A stretch of 64,000 nucleotides of DNA from Bacteroidales bacterium UBA3844 (GTDB lineage Bacteria > Bacteroidota > Bacteroidia > Bacteroidales > Paludibacteraceae), in the NCBI GenBank assembly GCA_002392915.1, contig DGHQ01000048.1:5552-69551 (forward strand), in the 5' to 3' direction. Of this stretch, positions 34,844 to 45,100 are shown in pieces. A model generated the notes under the pieces. That model saw only the letters and a list, made by a program, of their open reading frames with translations. It was not told where the DNA came from and made no database searches. Positions within the stretch are counted from its first letter, which is position 1. Each line of letters opens with the position of its first letter. Both the position numbers and the translations under genes were made by a program.

Positions 34844-37168
34844 ATGGATAGTTCCCACAGCCAAATTGTTTCGCTCATCTGGAATATCGCAGATGATGTT
34901 TTACGTGATGTTTTCCTTCGTGGTCAATATCGTGATGTAATTCTACCGATGGTGGTGCTTCGCAGGCTTGATGCTCTGCTAGAACCTACCAAAGCTGAGG
35001 TAGAGGATGAGATTAAGGAGAACGGTGGCTTGGAGGATTTGGATGAGGGCATCCTTACCGATATCACTGGTCTGACTTATTTCAACACAAGCAAGTGGAC
35101 ATTGAACCGTCTGAAATCCCAGGCTACGGACAATAATGATCTTCTTTACAACAATTTTGTGGAGTATCTGAATGGCTATAGCGAGAATGTCCGTGATGTG
35201 CTGAAAAACTTTGAATACTACAGCAAGGCTCGTAAGCTTGCTGACAACGACCGTCTTCTCTCGATGATCGAGCGTATCACCGATCCTCGTATCAACCTTA
35301 CAGACAAGGTCGCTACTGATCCTGATGGTCTGCTCCTCCCTGCCCTTTCAAATATTGGCATGGGCACCGTCTTTGAGGAACTGCTTCGTAAATTTAACGA
35401 GGAAAACAACGAGGAGGCTGGTGAACACTTCACTCCACGTGATGCCATTTCCCTGCTCGCTCATCTTATTTTCGAGCCAGTGAAGGATAATCTTCCTAAG
35501 ATCATCTCTCTGTATGACCCTGCTTGCGGTTCGGGTGGTATGCTCACCGAAGGACGTGAGTATCTGCTTGGAATTGGAGTGAAAAACTCTGCCATCCAAT
35601 TATCAGGAACGGAGATAAACCCTGAAACATACGCTATCTGCAAGTCCGACCTTATCATCAAGGGCGTGGATCCGAGCGGAATGCATCTTGGCAACACTAT
35701 CACAGAGGATTCATTCGCCGACAAGTCGTTCGGCTATATGCTGACCAATCCTCCTTACGGAAAATCGTGGAAAACAGACAAAGAGAAAATTTATCACGAC
35801 AAGGCTCTGCTCGACAGCCGATTCGAACTTCCTCTGACTAATTTTGCTGGCGACGAGGAGATTCTCGACTGTACTCCACGTACATCCGACGGTCAGCTAC
35901 TATTTATTTTGGAGGAGGTCGACAAGATGAAACCTCTTGATCTTCAGCCTCAGGGCTCCCGTGTCGCTTCCATCCATAACGGATCGTCTCTTTTCACCGG
36001 AGATGCAGGAAGTGGTGAGAGCAATATCCGTCGCTATTTGATTGAGAATGATTTGGTGGATGCGATCATCCAATTGCCTAACAATATCTTTTATAATACA
36101 GGCATCTCCACATACGTCTGGATTCTGACTAATAAAAAGGCTGAGAACCGTAAGGGCAAAGTGCAGCTTATTGATGCTTCTCAGGCTTTTGAAAAACTGC
36201 GTAAGAACCAGGGTTCTAGAAACTGCACTATCGCCGACAGTTTCCGTGACGCGATTCTGAAGGTGTATATGGACTTCGTGGAGCAGGAATCTACTGAAGA
36301 GACAAAGATAGGTTCTAAGATTTTTGACGGTGATGATTTCCGTTACTACAATGTCACGATCGAGCGACCATTGCGTCTGAAAAGCCAGTTTAATGCCCTT
36401 AAAATCGACGAGATGCTTTTTGATAGTTCCGACGTCGAGTTCTCCAAATATCTGTTCCAGACCTATGGGGAAAAAGTGTTCGGCGATTTGGCAGATGAGA
36501 TTCCGTCGATCAAGGAATATCTCAACGAGAATGAGATAAAGATGACGGATAAGAAGCTCGCCACCCACGTCGACCCGAGGAAATGGAAAGAGAGAAACGA
36601 TCTTCAGCTTGTGGCTAAATCACTTATGCATGCCATCGGCACCGAAGTCTACATGAATTTCAATAAGTTTTCCGACTTGATTGTGGAGAAAGCCAAGAGT
36701 CTGGATATCAAGGTGTCAGCTTCTGTACTTAATTCAATAGCAAAGGTGATGTCTGAAACAGACCCTAATGCAGAGCCAGTAGTGAAGAAGATACACAAAG
36801 CCAACAGCAAGGATATAGAGAAATTGGAGACTGTGTATGGAATCACGGATGACAGACTTGCTGATTATGGATATGCGACGGGAGCGAAAGGCACATACGT
36901 AGAATATGAGACCGATTCTGATTTGCGAGACAGTGAGAAGATACCGGTGAAAGAAGACATTTACGAATATTTCCAGAGAGAGGTCAGACCATACGTGGCA
37001 GATGCCTGGATCAACCTGCCACCTACAAAGATTGGCTGTGAGATCAGCTTCAACAAGTATTTCTACAAGCCTGCCCCACTTCGTTCGTTAGCTGAGAATG
37101 AAGCGGATATTCTTGCTCTCGACGAGCAGAGCCAGGGATTCATCAAGTCGTTATTTAATTTGAAGTGA
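34844..37168 (+). CDS. hsdM: Type I restriction-modification methyltransferase subunit HsdM
   Basis: This is the adenine-N6 DNA methyltransferase of a type I system, acting with HsdS and, for cleavage, HsdR. The product has 774 residues. The N-terminal helical HsdM domain has VLRRLDALLEPTKAEVEDEI. The catalytic domain has the AdoMet motif DPACGSGGML (225-234) and NPPY (302-305), and the preceding GEHFTPRDAISLLAHLIFEP is typical. It is longer than the common 500-residue HsdM, with a C-terminal extension. It begins the hsd operon (34844-45418), and the next gene starts 1 base after its stop codon. Confidence 0.93.
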   Translation: MDSSHSQIVSLIWNIADDVLRDVFLRGQYRDVILPMVVLRRLDALLEPTKAEVEDEIKENGGLEDLDEGILTDITGLTYFNTSKWTLNRLKSQATDNNDLLYNNFVEYLNGYSENVRDVLKNFEYYSKARKLADNDRLLSMIERITDPRINLTDKVATDPDGLLLPALSNIGMGTVFEELLRKFNEENNEEAGEHFTPRDAISLLAHLIFEPVKDNLPKIISLYDPACGSGGMLTEGREYLLGIGVKNSAIQLSGTEINPETYAICKSDLIIKGVDPSGMHLGNTITEDSFADKSFGYMLTNPPYGKSWKTDKEKIYHDKALLDSRFELPLTNFAGDEEILDCTPRTSDGQLLFILEEVDKMKPLDLQPQGSRVASIHNGSSLFTGDAGSGESNIRRYLIENDLVDAIIQLPNNIFYNTGISTYVWILTNKKAENRKGKVQLIDASQAFEKLRKNQGSRNCTIADSFRDAILKVYMDFVEQESTEETKIGSKIFDGDDFRYYNVTIERPLRLKSQFNALKIDEMLFDSSDVEFSKYLFQTYGEKVFGDLADEIPSIKEYLNENEIKMTDKKLATHVDPRKWKERNDLQLVAKSLMHAIGTEVYMNFNKFSDLIVEKAKSLDIKVSASVLNSIAKVMSETDPNAEPVVKKIHKANSKDIEKLETVYGITDDRLADYGYATGAKGTYVEYETDSDLRDSEKIPVKEDIYEYFQREVRPYVADAWINLPPTKIGCEISFNKYFYKPAPLRSLAENEADILALDEQSQGFIKSLFNLK

Positions 37169-37169
37169 T

Positions 37170-38654
37170 ATGACAAGTGAGGATTTGCAAGATATAATAC
37201 TTTGTGGTGAAACAACCACTGTGCAATTCAAGCAGAATTTTACTACACAAAAGAAAATCGCTGATGAAATGGTGGCTTTTGCCAACTCACGAGGTGGAAT
37301 GATTATTTTTGGCGTAGAAGATAAAACTGGGAATCTTTATGGGTTGACGTACGACGAACTGCAGACAATTTCACGCGAATTAGGAAATACTGCTAACGAA
37401 CAAATCCGTCCGACCATCTATATAGAGACCGAAGTGGTGAAGATTGAAGAAAAGCATTTTTTGGTTTGTCATGTAAAAGAGGGAAATAATAAACCATACA
37501 AAAACCTAACGGGTGAGATTTGGGTAAAACAAGGCGCAGACAAGCGAAGAGTGACAGAGAATAGCGAAATACTGTCTCTTTTTCAGCAATCTCAAAAGTA
37601 TAATCCAGACCAAGAAGGAATTCCAGACAGTTCTGTGAATGATATCGACACATTAGCGTTAGACAGATTTTTTGAACGGACCTATCAAAAAAGAATCAAT
37701 GATTTTACAGATACTCCAGAAACACTACTTCGCAATATTCACATTACCGACAGCAAAGGGCAACTTACCACTGCTGGTGCGTTGTTTTTTGCACAAAATC
37801 CGCAGCAATTCCGTCCTGTGGATGTGATAAAAGCAGTATGGTTTGTAGGGAACAGCCCATTGACTACGGAATACCATTCGTCTAAGGATATTGAGGGCAC
37901 AATGCCAGAAATGTTTGAACAGGCAATGATGTGGTTGAAATCATGTCTGCAAAGTAAACAAGACGGACAGTCTGTCAATTCCATTGGAAAATTGGAAATT
38001 CCAGAAATAGTGTTGGAAGAGACGCTCCAAAATGCATTGGTGCATAGGGATTTGCTAAAACCTGCAGCTATTCGTTTGCTTGTGTTTGACAATCGAATAG
38101 AAATTATAAATCCCGGAAGTTTAGCGGGCGGACTGACTATTGAAGAGATAAAATTAGGCAATAGTTTTGCCAGAAATCCACTGCTTGCCAATTTTTGTAG
38201 CAAGACCATGACATACCGAGGACTTGGATTCGGAGTGCCAAGATCATTAAAAGAGGATGTCCGTGTTGAGTTTGAGAATGATGCGTCTGGCAACCAATTC
38301 ACAGCAAGGATTTGGAGAATAGAGAAAAATGTCGTAACAAATACAAAAGGAGACAAATACGATGTCGCAAAAGATACAATAGATAAACTTACTGAAAGAC
38401 AGAGAAATATATATAACAGGATTGTCGAAACAGGAAAGGTTGAAATCATAAAAGACAATGGAAGTGTCGCAACAAATGTCGTAAGAAATGTCGTAAGAAA
38501 TTATATCGAGAATGCCAGGACTCTTTCTGTTTACCTAGATGTGAATGAGAGGACAGTCCAACGTGATCTTGCCGCTATGCAGGCTCAGGGCATAATTAGT
38601 CATAATGGGCCTACGAAAGCAGGATATTGGGAGATTAAATTATCACATCGTTAG
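37170..38654 (+). CDS. AlbA/Schlafen-type ATP-binding protein within the hsd operon
   Basis: The product has 494 residues. The N-terminal AlbA_2 domain shows TTVQFKQNFTTQKKIADEMV then ANSRGGMIIFGVED, as in Schlafen-like proteins. A GHKL-type ATPase region (about 275-380) has LQNALVHRD and IEIINPGSL then GLGFGVPRS. The C-terminal winged helix (NERTVQRDLAAMQAQGIISH) resembles DNA-binding regulators. Its ATG lies directly after the hsdM stop. Genes of this family are seen inserted in type I loci; their contribution is not established. It could regulate the operon or be an extra defence component. Confidence 0.82.
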   Translation: MTSEDLQDIILCGETTTVQFKQNFTTQKKIADEMVAFANSRGGMIIFGVEDKTGNLYGLTYDELQTISRELGNTANEQIRPTIYIETEVVKIEEKHFLVCHVKEGNNKPYKNLTGEIWVKQGADKRRVTENSEILSLFQQSQKYNPDQEGIPDSSVNDIDTLALDRFFERTYQKRINDFTDTPETLLRNIHITDSKGQLTTAGALFFAQNPQQFRPVDVIKAVWFVGNSPLTTEYHSSKDIEGTMPEMFEQAMMWLKSCLQSKQDGQSVNSIGKLEIPEIVLEETLQNALVHRDLLKPAAIRLLVFDNRIEIINPGSLAGGLTIEEIKLGNSFARNPLLANFCSKTMTYRGLGFGVPRSLKEDVRVEFENDASGNQFTARIWRIEKNVVTNTKGDKYDVAKDTIDKLTERQRNIYNRIVETGKVEIIKDNGSVATNVVRNVVRNYIENARTLSVYLDVNERTVQRDLAAMQAQGIISHNGPTKAGYWEIKLSHR

Positions 38655-38701
38655 GAGTAAAAGTTTCTACGCAGTGTAAAATGCTAAATTGAAATAAAGT
38701 A

Positions 38702-39961
38702 ATGGAAAAATATAGTTCATATAAAGATAGCGGTGTGAAATGGTTGGGAGAAATTCCGAGCCATTGGGAGGTAGTTTCTATAAAAAAAATATCTAATATC
38801 ATATTGGGAAAGATGTTAGAAAATGCTCCTGATGATCAAGGCTTTCCATATTTATGTGCTAAGGATGTCCATTTTGAAGGCGTTTCGTATGATGACTTAA
38901 AGAAGATGTTGTTTTCAGAAAATGAAAAGAAAAAATATATAGTTAAAAAGGGAGATCTTCTTGTTGTTGAAGGTGGTGCTGGAGGAACTTGTGCTATTAT
39001 AGATAAAGATATTGATGATGTTTATATACAGAATTCTCTTATGATAGTAAGGGGATTTCCAAATAAAGTATCAAATAATTACATCTTTTATGCCCTATCA
39101 TCTCTTGTTAAAAGAGGTTATGCTGATAGTGTATGTAATAAGGCTACGATTCTTCATTTTACAAAAGAAAAATTAGAGTCTACTAATATTGCTTTAGCTC
39201 CTCTATGTGAACAAATAAAAATAATTAATTATCTCGACACTGTCACATCCCAGATCGACACCGCCATAGCCCAGCAGCAGAAGAAGATGATAGAGTTGCT
39301 GAACGAACGCAAGCAGATCATCATCAACAATGCCGTCACCAAAGGACTCGATCCAAATGTGAAGATGAAGGATAGCGGTGTGGATTGGATTGGGGAGATA
39401 CCGGAGCATTGGGAGGTGATGCAGTATCGCTATTTGTTTTATAATCTTGATAAATTAAGAATGCCAATTACAGCAGATAAACGTTCAAGAAATAATCCAC
39501 AATATGATTATTATGGTGCGTCTGGTGTTATTGATAAAATAGATTTTTATAACGTTGATGATAAAGTGCTGTTGATTGGAGAGGACGGGGCGAATCTTCT
39601 TATGAGGAATTTACCTCTTATTTATAAAGCCGAAGGTAAGTTTTGGGTTAATAATCATGCACATATTCTCAAGCCAATAAGAGACGATTATGATTTTATG
39701 GCGTATGTGATGGAGGCGGCAGATTATACATTGTATATTACAGGTTCGGCTCAACCAAAATTAAGTCAGGCTAATTTGAATTGTGTAAAACTGCCAATTC
39801 CACCATTGGAAGAACAAAAGTCTATTGTAGATTATTTAAGTAAACGAACTAGAAAGATAGATGTAGCAATTGAAGATGCAAACAAAATGATCACCCTTCT
39901 CCAGGAGCGGAAGCAGATAATAATCAATGAGGTGGTGACGGGGAAGGTGAAAGTGGAATGA
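38702..39961 (+). CDS. hsdS: Type I specificity subunit HsdS
   Basis: HsdS recognises the bipartite DNA target and scaffolds the type I enzyme. The product has 419 residues with two target recognition domains, each introduced by a similar phrase (DSGVKWLGEIPSHWEV near residue 10 and DSGVDWIGEIPEHWEV near residue 225). Each is followed by a conserved helical spacer (DTAIAQQQKKMIELLNERKQ; DVAIEDANKMITLLQERKQI). The recognition domains are more AT-rich than the spacers, a normal sign of domain exchange. No inverted partner hsdS or recombinase is nearby, so phase variation is not indicated. Confidence 0.92.
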   Translation: MEKYSSYKDSGVKWLGEIPSHWEVVSIKKISNIILGKMLENAPDDQGFPYLCAKDVHFEGVSYDDLKKMLFSENEKKKYIVKKGDLLVVEGGAGGTCAIIDKDIDDVYIQNSLMIVRGFPNKVSNNYIFYALSSLVKRGYADSVCNKATILHFTKEKLESTNIALAPLCEQIKIINYLDTVTSQIDTAIAQQQKKMIELLNERKQIIINNAVTKGLDPNVKMKDSGVDWIGEIPEHWEVMQYRYLFYNLDKLRMPITADKRSRNNPQYDYYGASGVIDKIDFYNVDDKVLLIGEDGANLLMRNLPLIYKAEGKFWVNNHAHILKPIRDDYDFMAYVMEAADYTLYITGSAQPKLSQANLNCVKLPIPPLEEQKSIVDYLSKRTRKIDVAIEDANKMITLLQERKQIIINEVVTGKVKVE

Positions 39962-39965
39962 GAGT

Positions 39966-40056
39966 GAAATTTTGGGGGATTTGATGAAATGGTCTGAAAA
40001 TTTCGGGGGATTCGATAAAATGGCTCGAAAAATTTCGGGGAATTCGATAATTTTGC
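39966..40056 (+). repeat. Three imperfect 30-base tandem repeats after hsdS
   Basis: Units start at 39966, 39996 and 40027, with consensus near GAAAATTTCGGGGGATTCGA then TAAAATGG. They differ by a few bases and fall between hsdS and a short gene fragment. Confidence 0.7.
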
Positions 40057-40115
40057 AAAATAAAAAATGAGCGGAAGCAGATAATGATAAGACTGGAAAG
40101 TGAAAGAATAGGAAT

Positions 40116-40238
40116 ATGAAAGAGATAGACTTCATTTTATATAATTTGCCAGATGAAGATGGCAATGTCCTGAATATATTTCCCATTTTTGGTAAGAACA
40201 TTGAAAATTCATACTTTTGTCATTATTTTATATATTAA
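40116..40238 (+). pseudogene. 40-residue fragment resembling the start of a RhuM-type protein
   Basis: ATG 40116 begins MKEIDFILYNLPDEDGNVLN and stops at 40236-40238. The opening resembles the N-terminus of RhuM/virulence-type proteins that often sit in type I loci, but the following DNA-binding part is absent. It is either a truncated remnant or a chance frame. The resemblance is from memory. Confidence 0.4.
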
Positions 40239-40252
40239 TAAATTAATCGGTC

Positions 40253-41521
40253 ATGCGGATAGACTATCTATATATAGAGAATTTCAAGTGTATCTCAAAA
40301 TTAGAAATAAGTGATTTGAAAGATCTGAATGTGATTGCTGGTATAAATGGTTCTGGTAAATCAAGCATTTTGTTGGCAATTAAAATATTGTTGTCTTGGT
40401 TTGTGAGCAGACTGAAAAATCCAAAGGGAAATGGTTTGCCAATTCAGGAAAACGACATCATGAATGGAAAAAATTTTACTTTGTTGAAAATTCGGCTAAC
40501 TGATGGCACTTCATGGCAAATCTATAAGGCAAAAAGAACGTATAGGGAACCTAATCAAGAAAAGTCCGATTATTCCCAAATGAATAAATTATGTAATAAA
40601 ATAGCGGAGTCTTTGGATCATGGTAATTCAAACATAATGCTAATCGCTCCGTATGGTGTGAACAGAATTGTTGGGGAAACCCCTCAAAGAGTCAGAAAGA
40701 CAAATAAAGACACTCAGCTTGACATGATGGAGGTCTCAATGACCAATAGTGTCAATTTTCATGATTTCTTTATCCAGTTTAGAGAGTTGGAGGATTTGGA
40801 GAATGAAAAGATGAGGGATAATGGTTTTCTTCAGGAGGACATACGCCTGAAATCGATTCGTCGTGCCATACAGTCTGTTTTTCCTGATTATGGAGATTTG
40901 AAATGCAGACGAAGCAAGCCAAGGGGATTTGTGATAGAAAAAAATGGTGAAAAGTTTGATTTCAAACAATTGTCTGATGGTGAAAAATCGTATATATGCC
41001 TTATTGGTGATATCGCTCGAAAACTGGCAGTGACACATCCGTCTTTGGAAAATCCTTTGGATGGTGATGGAATTGTTTTGATTGATGAGGCTGAATTACA
41101 CCTCCATCCTTCATGGCAACGAAAACTGATTGACAATTTGAGAAGAACTTTTAAGAATTGTCAATTTTTGATTACAACTCATTCAGCTCTTATAGTTTCA
41201 AGTATAAACAGAAATAAAGGAGATAAATTGGTTTTGTTAAAAGATGGTAATGGCTTTGTTAAAGACAATGTGAATGTATATGGAAAAGAAGTTAGCAAAT
41301 TGTTGACTGAAATTTTTGACATGGAAAGTTTGCGTGATCCTGATGTTCAAGAAAAGATGGATGCAGTTTGGCGTATTCTTAATAAGGGTGTTTCAGAATC
41401 AGACGAGTTGAAAGAAAACATGGCATGGTTGCATGAACATATTGAATCAAGCGATATGTTTTTCGGATTGGTAAACAGACAGAAATTTATTAATAATAAG
41501 CAAAATGAGAAAAATAAATAG
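40253..41521 (+). CDS. AAA ATPase, PtuA-like (Septu-type defence)
   Basis: The product has 422 residues with an SMC/ABC-like ATPase core. Walker A is GINGSGKS (30-37). The signature region is QLSDGEKSYICLIG. Walker B and the switch are GIVLIDEAELHLHPSWQRKL, followed by FLITTHSALIVSS. This is the OLD/RecF-like arrangement of PtuA ATPases. It overlaps by 17 bases a downstream HNH-type gene, exactly the pairing of Septu and of retron-associated PtuAB. Both lie between hsdS and hsdR. Defence by degrading phage nucleic acid is the family expectation, not shown for this pair. Confidence 0.78.
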   Translation: MRIDYLYIENFKCISKLEISDLKDLNVIAGINGSGKSSILLAIKILLSWFVSRLKNPKGNGLPIQENDIMNGKNFTLLKIRLTDGTSWQIYKAKRTYREPNQEKSDYSQMNKLCNKIAESLDHGNSNIMLIAPYGVNRIVGETPQRVRKTNKDTQLDMMEVSMTNSVNFHDFFIQFRELEDLENEKMRDNGFLQEDIRLKSIRRAIQSVFPDYGDLKCRRSKPRGFVIEKNGEKFDFKQLSDGEKSYICLIGDIARKLAVTHPSLENPLDGDGIVLIDEAELHLHPSWQRKLIDNLRRTFKNCQFLITTHSALIVSSINRNKGDKLVLLKDGNGFVKDNVNVYGKEVSKLLTEIFDMESLRDPDVQEKMDAVWRILNKGVSESDELKENMAWLHEHIESSDMFFGLVNRQKFINNKQNEKNK

Positions 41522-42128
41522 ATCATCTCCATCTGTTGAGTTTTCTAAATGGGTTGCAAATAATAGGACAGCCCAATGGGGAGATTTTGTTAAGAATGCT
41601 CATGATTTATATCTTGATGTCAGAGATTTGTTAGGACAAGATCAAGATGGTGTAAGTGGTTATACAGAAAAACCTCTTGGTAAAGAACATATAGACCATT
41701 TTAAAACTAGAAATCTGTTCCCAAATCCACAATGTGTTTTTGATTGGTATAATTTTGTCGTAGATGAAAGAGATGAACCCCAATTCGGTTCAGAAGTTAA
41801 AGATACAATTGTGGATATAAATGATTATAATAGTAATATAATAATAAATCCTATAGTTGAAGATCCTCATTATTTTTTTACTTATTCCTTAAATGGTGAA
41901 ATAATACCGAGACCGAGTTTGAGTGATGTAGAAAAGAGCCGTGCAATCCGAACAATTGAATTGTTTAATCTAAATCATCAAACGCTCGTCTCATGTCGTG
42001 CTGATATAATAAACTTCTTTCAATGTTTGAATGATGAGTACACGATAGATCAAATGGAAAATGATTGGAGAAATTCAGGATTTTACAGTTTATATGACTT
42101 TTATAGAGAAAATAAGGATGCTTTTTGA
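41505..42128 (+). CDS. HNH-type endonuclease, PtuB-like
   Basis: The product has 207 residues. The likely nuclease core is SGYTEKPLGKEHIDHFKTRN then DWYNFVVD, giving H62-x-x-H65 and a later Asn83, as in TIGR02646/PtuB HNH proteins. The Cys pairs that bind zinc in many relatives are missing: the residues before YTE are Ser-Gly rather than Cys-x-x-Cys. The start lies inside the ATPase gene (overlap 41505-41521), so the two are translationally coupled. The partner role with the ATPase is inferred from this pairing. Confidence 0.75.
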   Translation: MRKINRSSPSVEFSKWVANNRTAQWGDFVKNAHDLYLDVRDLLGQDQDGVSGYTEKPLGKEHIDHFKTRNLFPNPQCVFDWYNFVVDERDEPQFGSEVKDTIVDINDYNSNIIINPIVEDPHYFFTYSLNGEIIPRPSLSDVEKSRAIRTIELFNLNHQTLVSCRADIINFFQCLNDEYTIDQMENDWRNSGFYSLYDFYRENKDAF

Positions 42129-42181
42129 TCCCAAAATCCCAATTTTTCCCTATTTTCGTAATCACTGATAAATAATAGGAT

Positions 42182-45100
42182 ATGACTACAAGCAAGACTA
42201 ACGAACAGGCTTTTGAGGCTCTGATTGAGAAAGCTCTCGTCGGCAGCACTATTGAAGAGCGTAAGGCGTCGGGAATAACGAATCCTGATGCTCAAACTCC
42301 GTCGTTTACTCAATATTATTGGGGTTTGCCAAATGATTTTGATAAGAAAGTCGCTCTGGATCTCCGTCGTTTGTGGTCGTTCCTGAAATCCACTCAGCAA
42401 GAGGTGCTGGATAAGCATGTCGGCAGAGATCTGAAATCTTCCGTAGAAAAGCAGATCGATGCCGATATTAAGACTTTCGGAATCATCCAGGTGCTTAGAA
42501 AGGGTGTGGAGGTAGATAATATCAAACTATCTCTGTTCTATCCCAAACCATCCGCGGCTGATTCTGAAAAATCGAAGAGGGACTATGCGTCAAACCAGTT
42601 TTCTATCACCCGTCAGCAGACTTTTTCAGTCCAGAATCCTGGATTGGAGATTGATATGGTGCTGTATGTCAACGGTTTGCCTATCTTCACTTTTGAATTG
42701 AAGAATCCTTGGACTAACCAGACGGCTAAGTACGACGGTCAGAAACAGTATAAATCGTATGAGCGTAATCCAAAGGAGCCGTTGCTCAACTATGGACGTT
42801 GCCTTGCTCACTTCACTCTGGATAAAGACGAAGTTTTCTTTACAACCAAACTCAATCTCGACAAGACGTTCTTCATGCCATTCAATAAGGGTTTGGCTAA
42901 CGGTCAGGGTGCGGGGAATCCTGTTAATCCTAATGGATACAAGACTTCCTATCTATGGGAAGAGGTCTTGCAGAAGGAAACGGTTTCAGACATCATCATG
43001 AACTACGTCTTATTTGATTATGATGAGGCTAAAACTCAGAAGAAGGTTCCTCATATAATGAAGAATGCCAAGAAGCTGGTTTTCCCTCGTTTCCATCAGT
43101 TGGATGTAGTTACAAAATTGATTGCTGATGTGGCTGAGAAAGGTGTTGGAAAGACGTATCTCATCGAGCATTCTGCCGGATCTGGAAAGTCCAATTCCCT
43201 TACTTGGCTTGCATTCAAGTTGATCAAGGTTTGCCCGGATTCTATGGATGCCGTCAGAGCAAAGGCTATTGATGCCCCACTCTACAACTCCGTGATTGTC
43301 GTCACAGACCGTCGAATCCTTGATAAGCAGATCACTGATAATATCAAAGCATTCGGACAGAGTGATAAGATTATAGCTCATGCCGACTCTTCTAAAGATT
43401 TGAAGGAGGCTATAGAGAACAATAAGCGAATAATCATCACCACAATCCAGAAATTTCCTTTTATATGCGACGCGATTTCTGACGTCTCCGACCATAATTT
43501 CGCTGTCATCATCGACGAAGCACATTCATCACAATCAGGAATTGCCGCTGATAAATTGAATGCGACGGTGCAGAAAGATGGCGATACTGATGGCGGTGAT
43601 ACAGACGCACTCCTAGAGAAACTGATGAAGGATCGTAAGATGAGCAGCAATTGTTCGTATTTTGCTTTTACAGCCACACCAAAGAGGGAGACTTTGGAAA
43701 GATTCGGTTCTGAGGATGTCGATGGAAAATTCCATCCTTTCCATTTGTACAGCATGAAGCAGGCTATCGAGGAAGGTTTTATCCTTGATGTGCTTACTAA
43801 TTATACGACATATAAAGGTTATTACGAGCTTACAAAAAGTATTGAGGATAATCCGGAATACAACAATGCAAAAGCTCAAAAACTGCTTCGCCAGGCTGTG
43901 GAGCGTGAGCCAAAGACTATTGAGGCTAAGGCAGATGTGATGCTGAAACACTTTGATGCAAAAGTCTTCCGTAGTCATAAACTGAATGGAAAGGCTAAAG
44001 CAATGGTTGTGACTAAGGATATTGAATGTGCTATTCTTTATTATCAGGCACTCAACAAGTTGATTGAGAAGTATAAGATGCCATTCAAGATACTCATAGC
44101 ATTCTCTGGAGAAAAGGTATTGTCCAACAAGCCGTCTATCAACGCCCCAAAAGTCGAGAATGTCCCATTATACGAAAAAGCAGAACCAGAACCGCTATTA
44201 ATGGTAGAAAGCGACGTCGCCCCTGCATACAAAAAGATAGTTGGTGATGCAGACATGGCAATGGTGGCTGAAACTTTTGATTATGGCAAAACGTATACAG
44301 AAGCAGGACTAAACGGATTCCCAGAAAACAAGACTCCTGAATTCTTTGATTCTGATGACTATCGTATTTTAGTTGTGGCAAATAAATATCTGACTGGTTT
44401 CGACCAGCCAAAACTATGTGCTATGTATATCGACAAACCTCTTGACGGAGTGTTGGCAGTGCAGGCACTTTCCCGACTTAATCGTGCAGCTCCAGATTTA
44501 GGGAAGTTGAGTGAAGATTTGTTTATTCTTGATTTCTACAATAAGAGTGAAAATATCAAGAACGCTTTCGACCCATTCTATACAGCCACCACCCTTTCTG
44601 AGGCTACGGATATTAACGTGTTGCATCAGTTAAAAAATACATTGTTGTCATTCGGTGTGTTTGAAATGGAAGAGGTGGATGAATTTATGGATCTTTATAT
44701 GCATGGTGAGGAAGCTGATAAGTGGGCTCCAATCATAGACACTTGTGCTGATAGATTCAATAAAGAGATTGAGTGGGACGAGAATGGAAAACCAGACTTT
44801 AAGATGAAGTGTAAGCAGTTTGTTAAAGTTTACAGCAAAGTCGCAGCCATTCTTCCATACGAAAAATTAGATTGGGAGAAACTGTTTTGGTTCCTACGCT
44901 ATCTGATTCCTCAACTTATAATTGAAAAACCTGGAGCCACAGATCTGAAAGACCTTTTGGATTCAGTAGACTTGAACACCTATGGTTTACGTCGCACATC
45001 TCTTAATCAATCAATATCATTGGATGCAGAAGAGACGGAGATTGATCCACTTAAGCCAGTAATGGTCACAGCAGGAGTAGAAGAAGATGAGCCTAAAGAT

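Noticed and set aside
38702..39961. Phase-variable hsdS switching
   Set aside because: Only one hsdS is present. No inverted copy, invertase or simple repeat in the gene was found.
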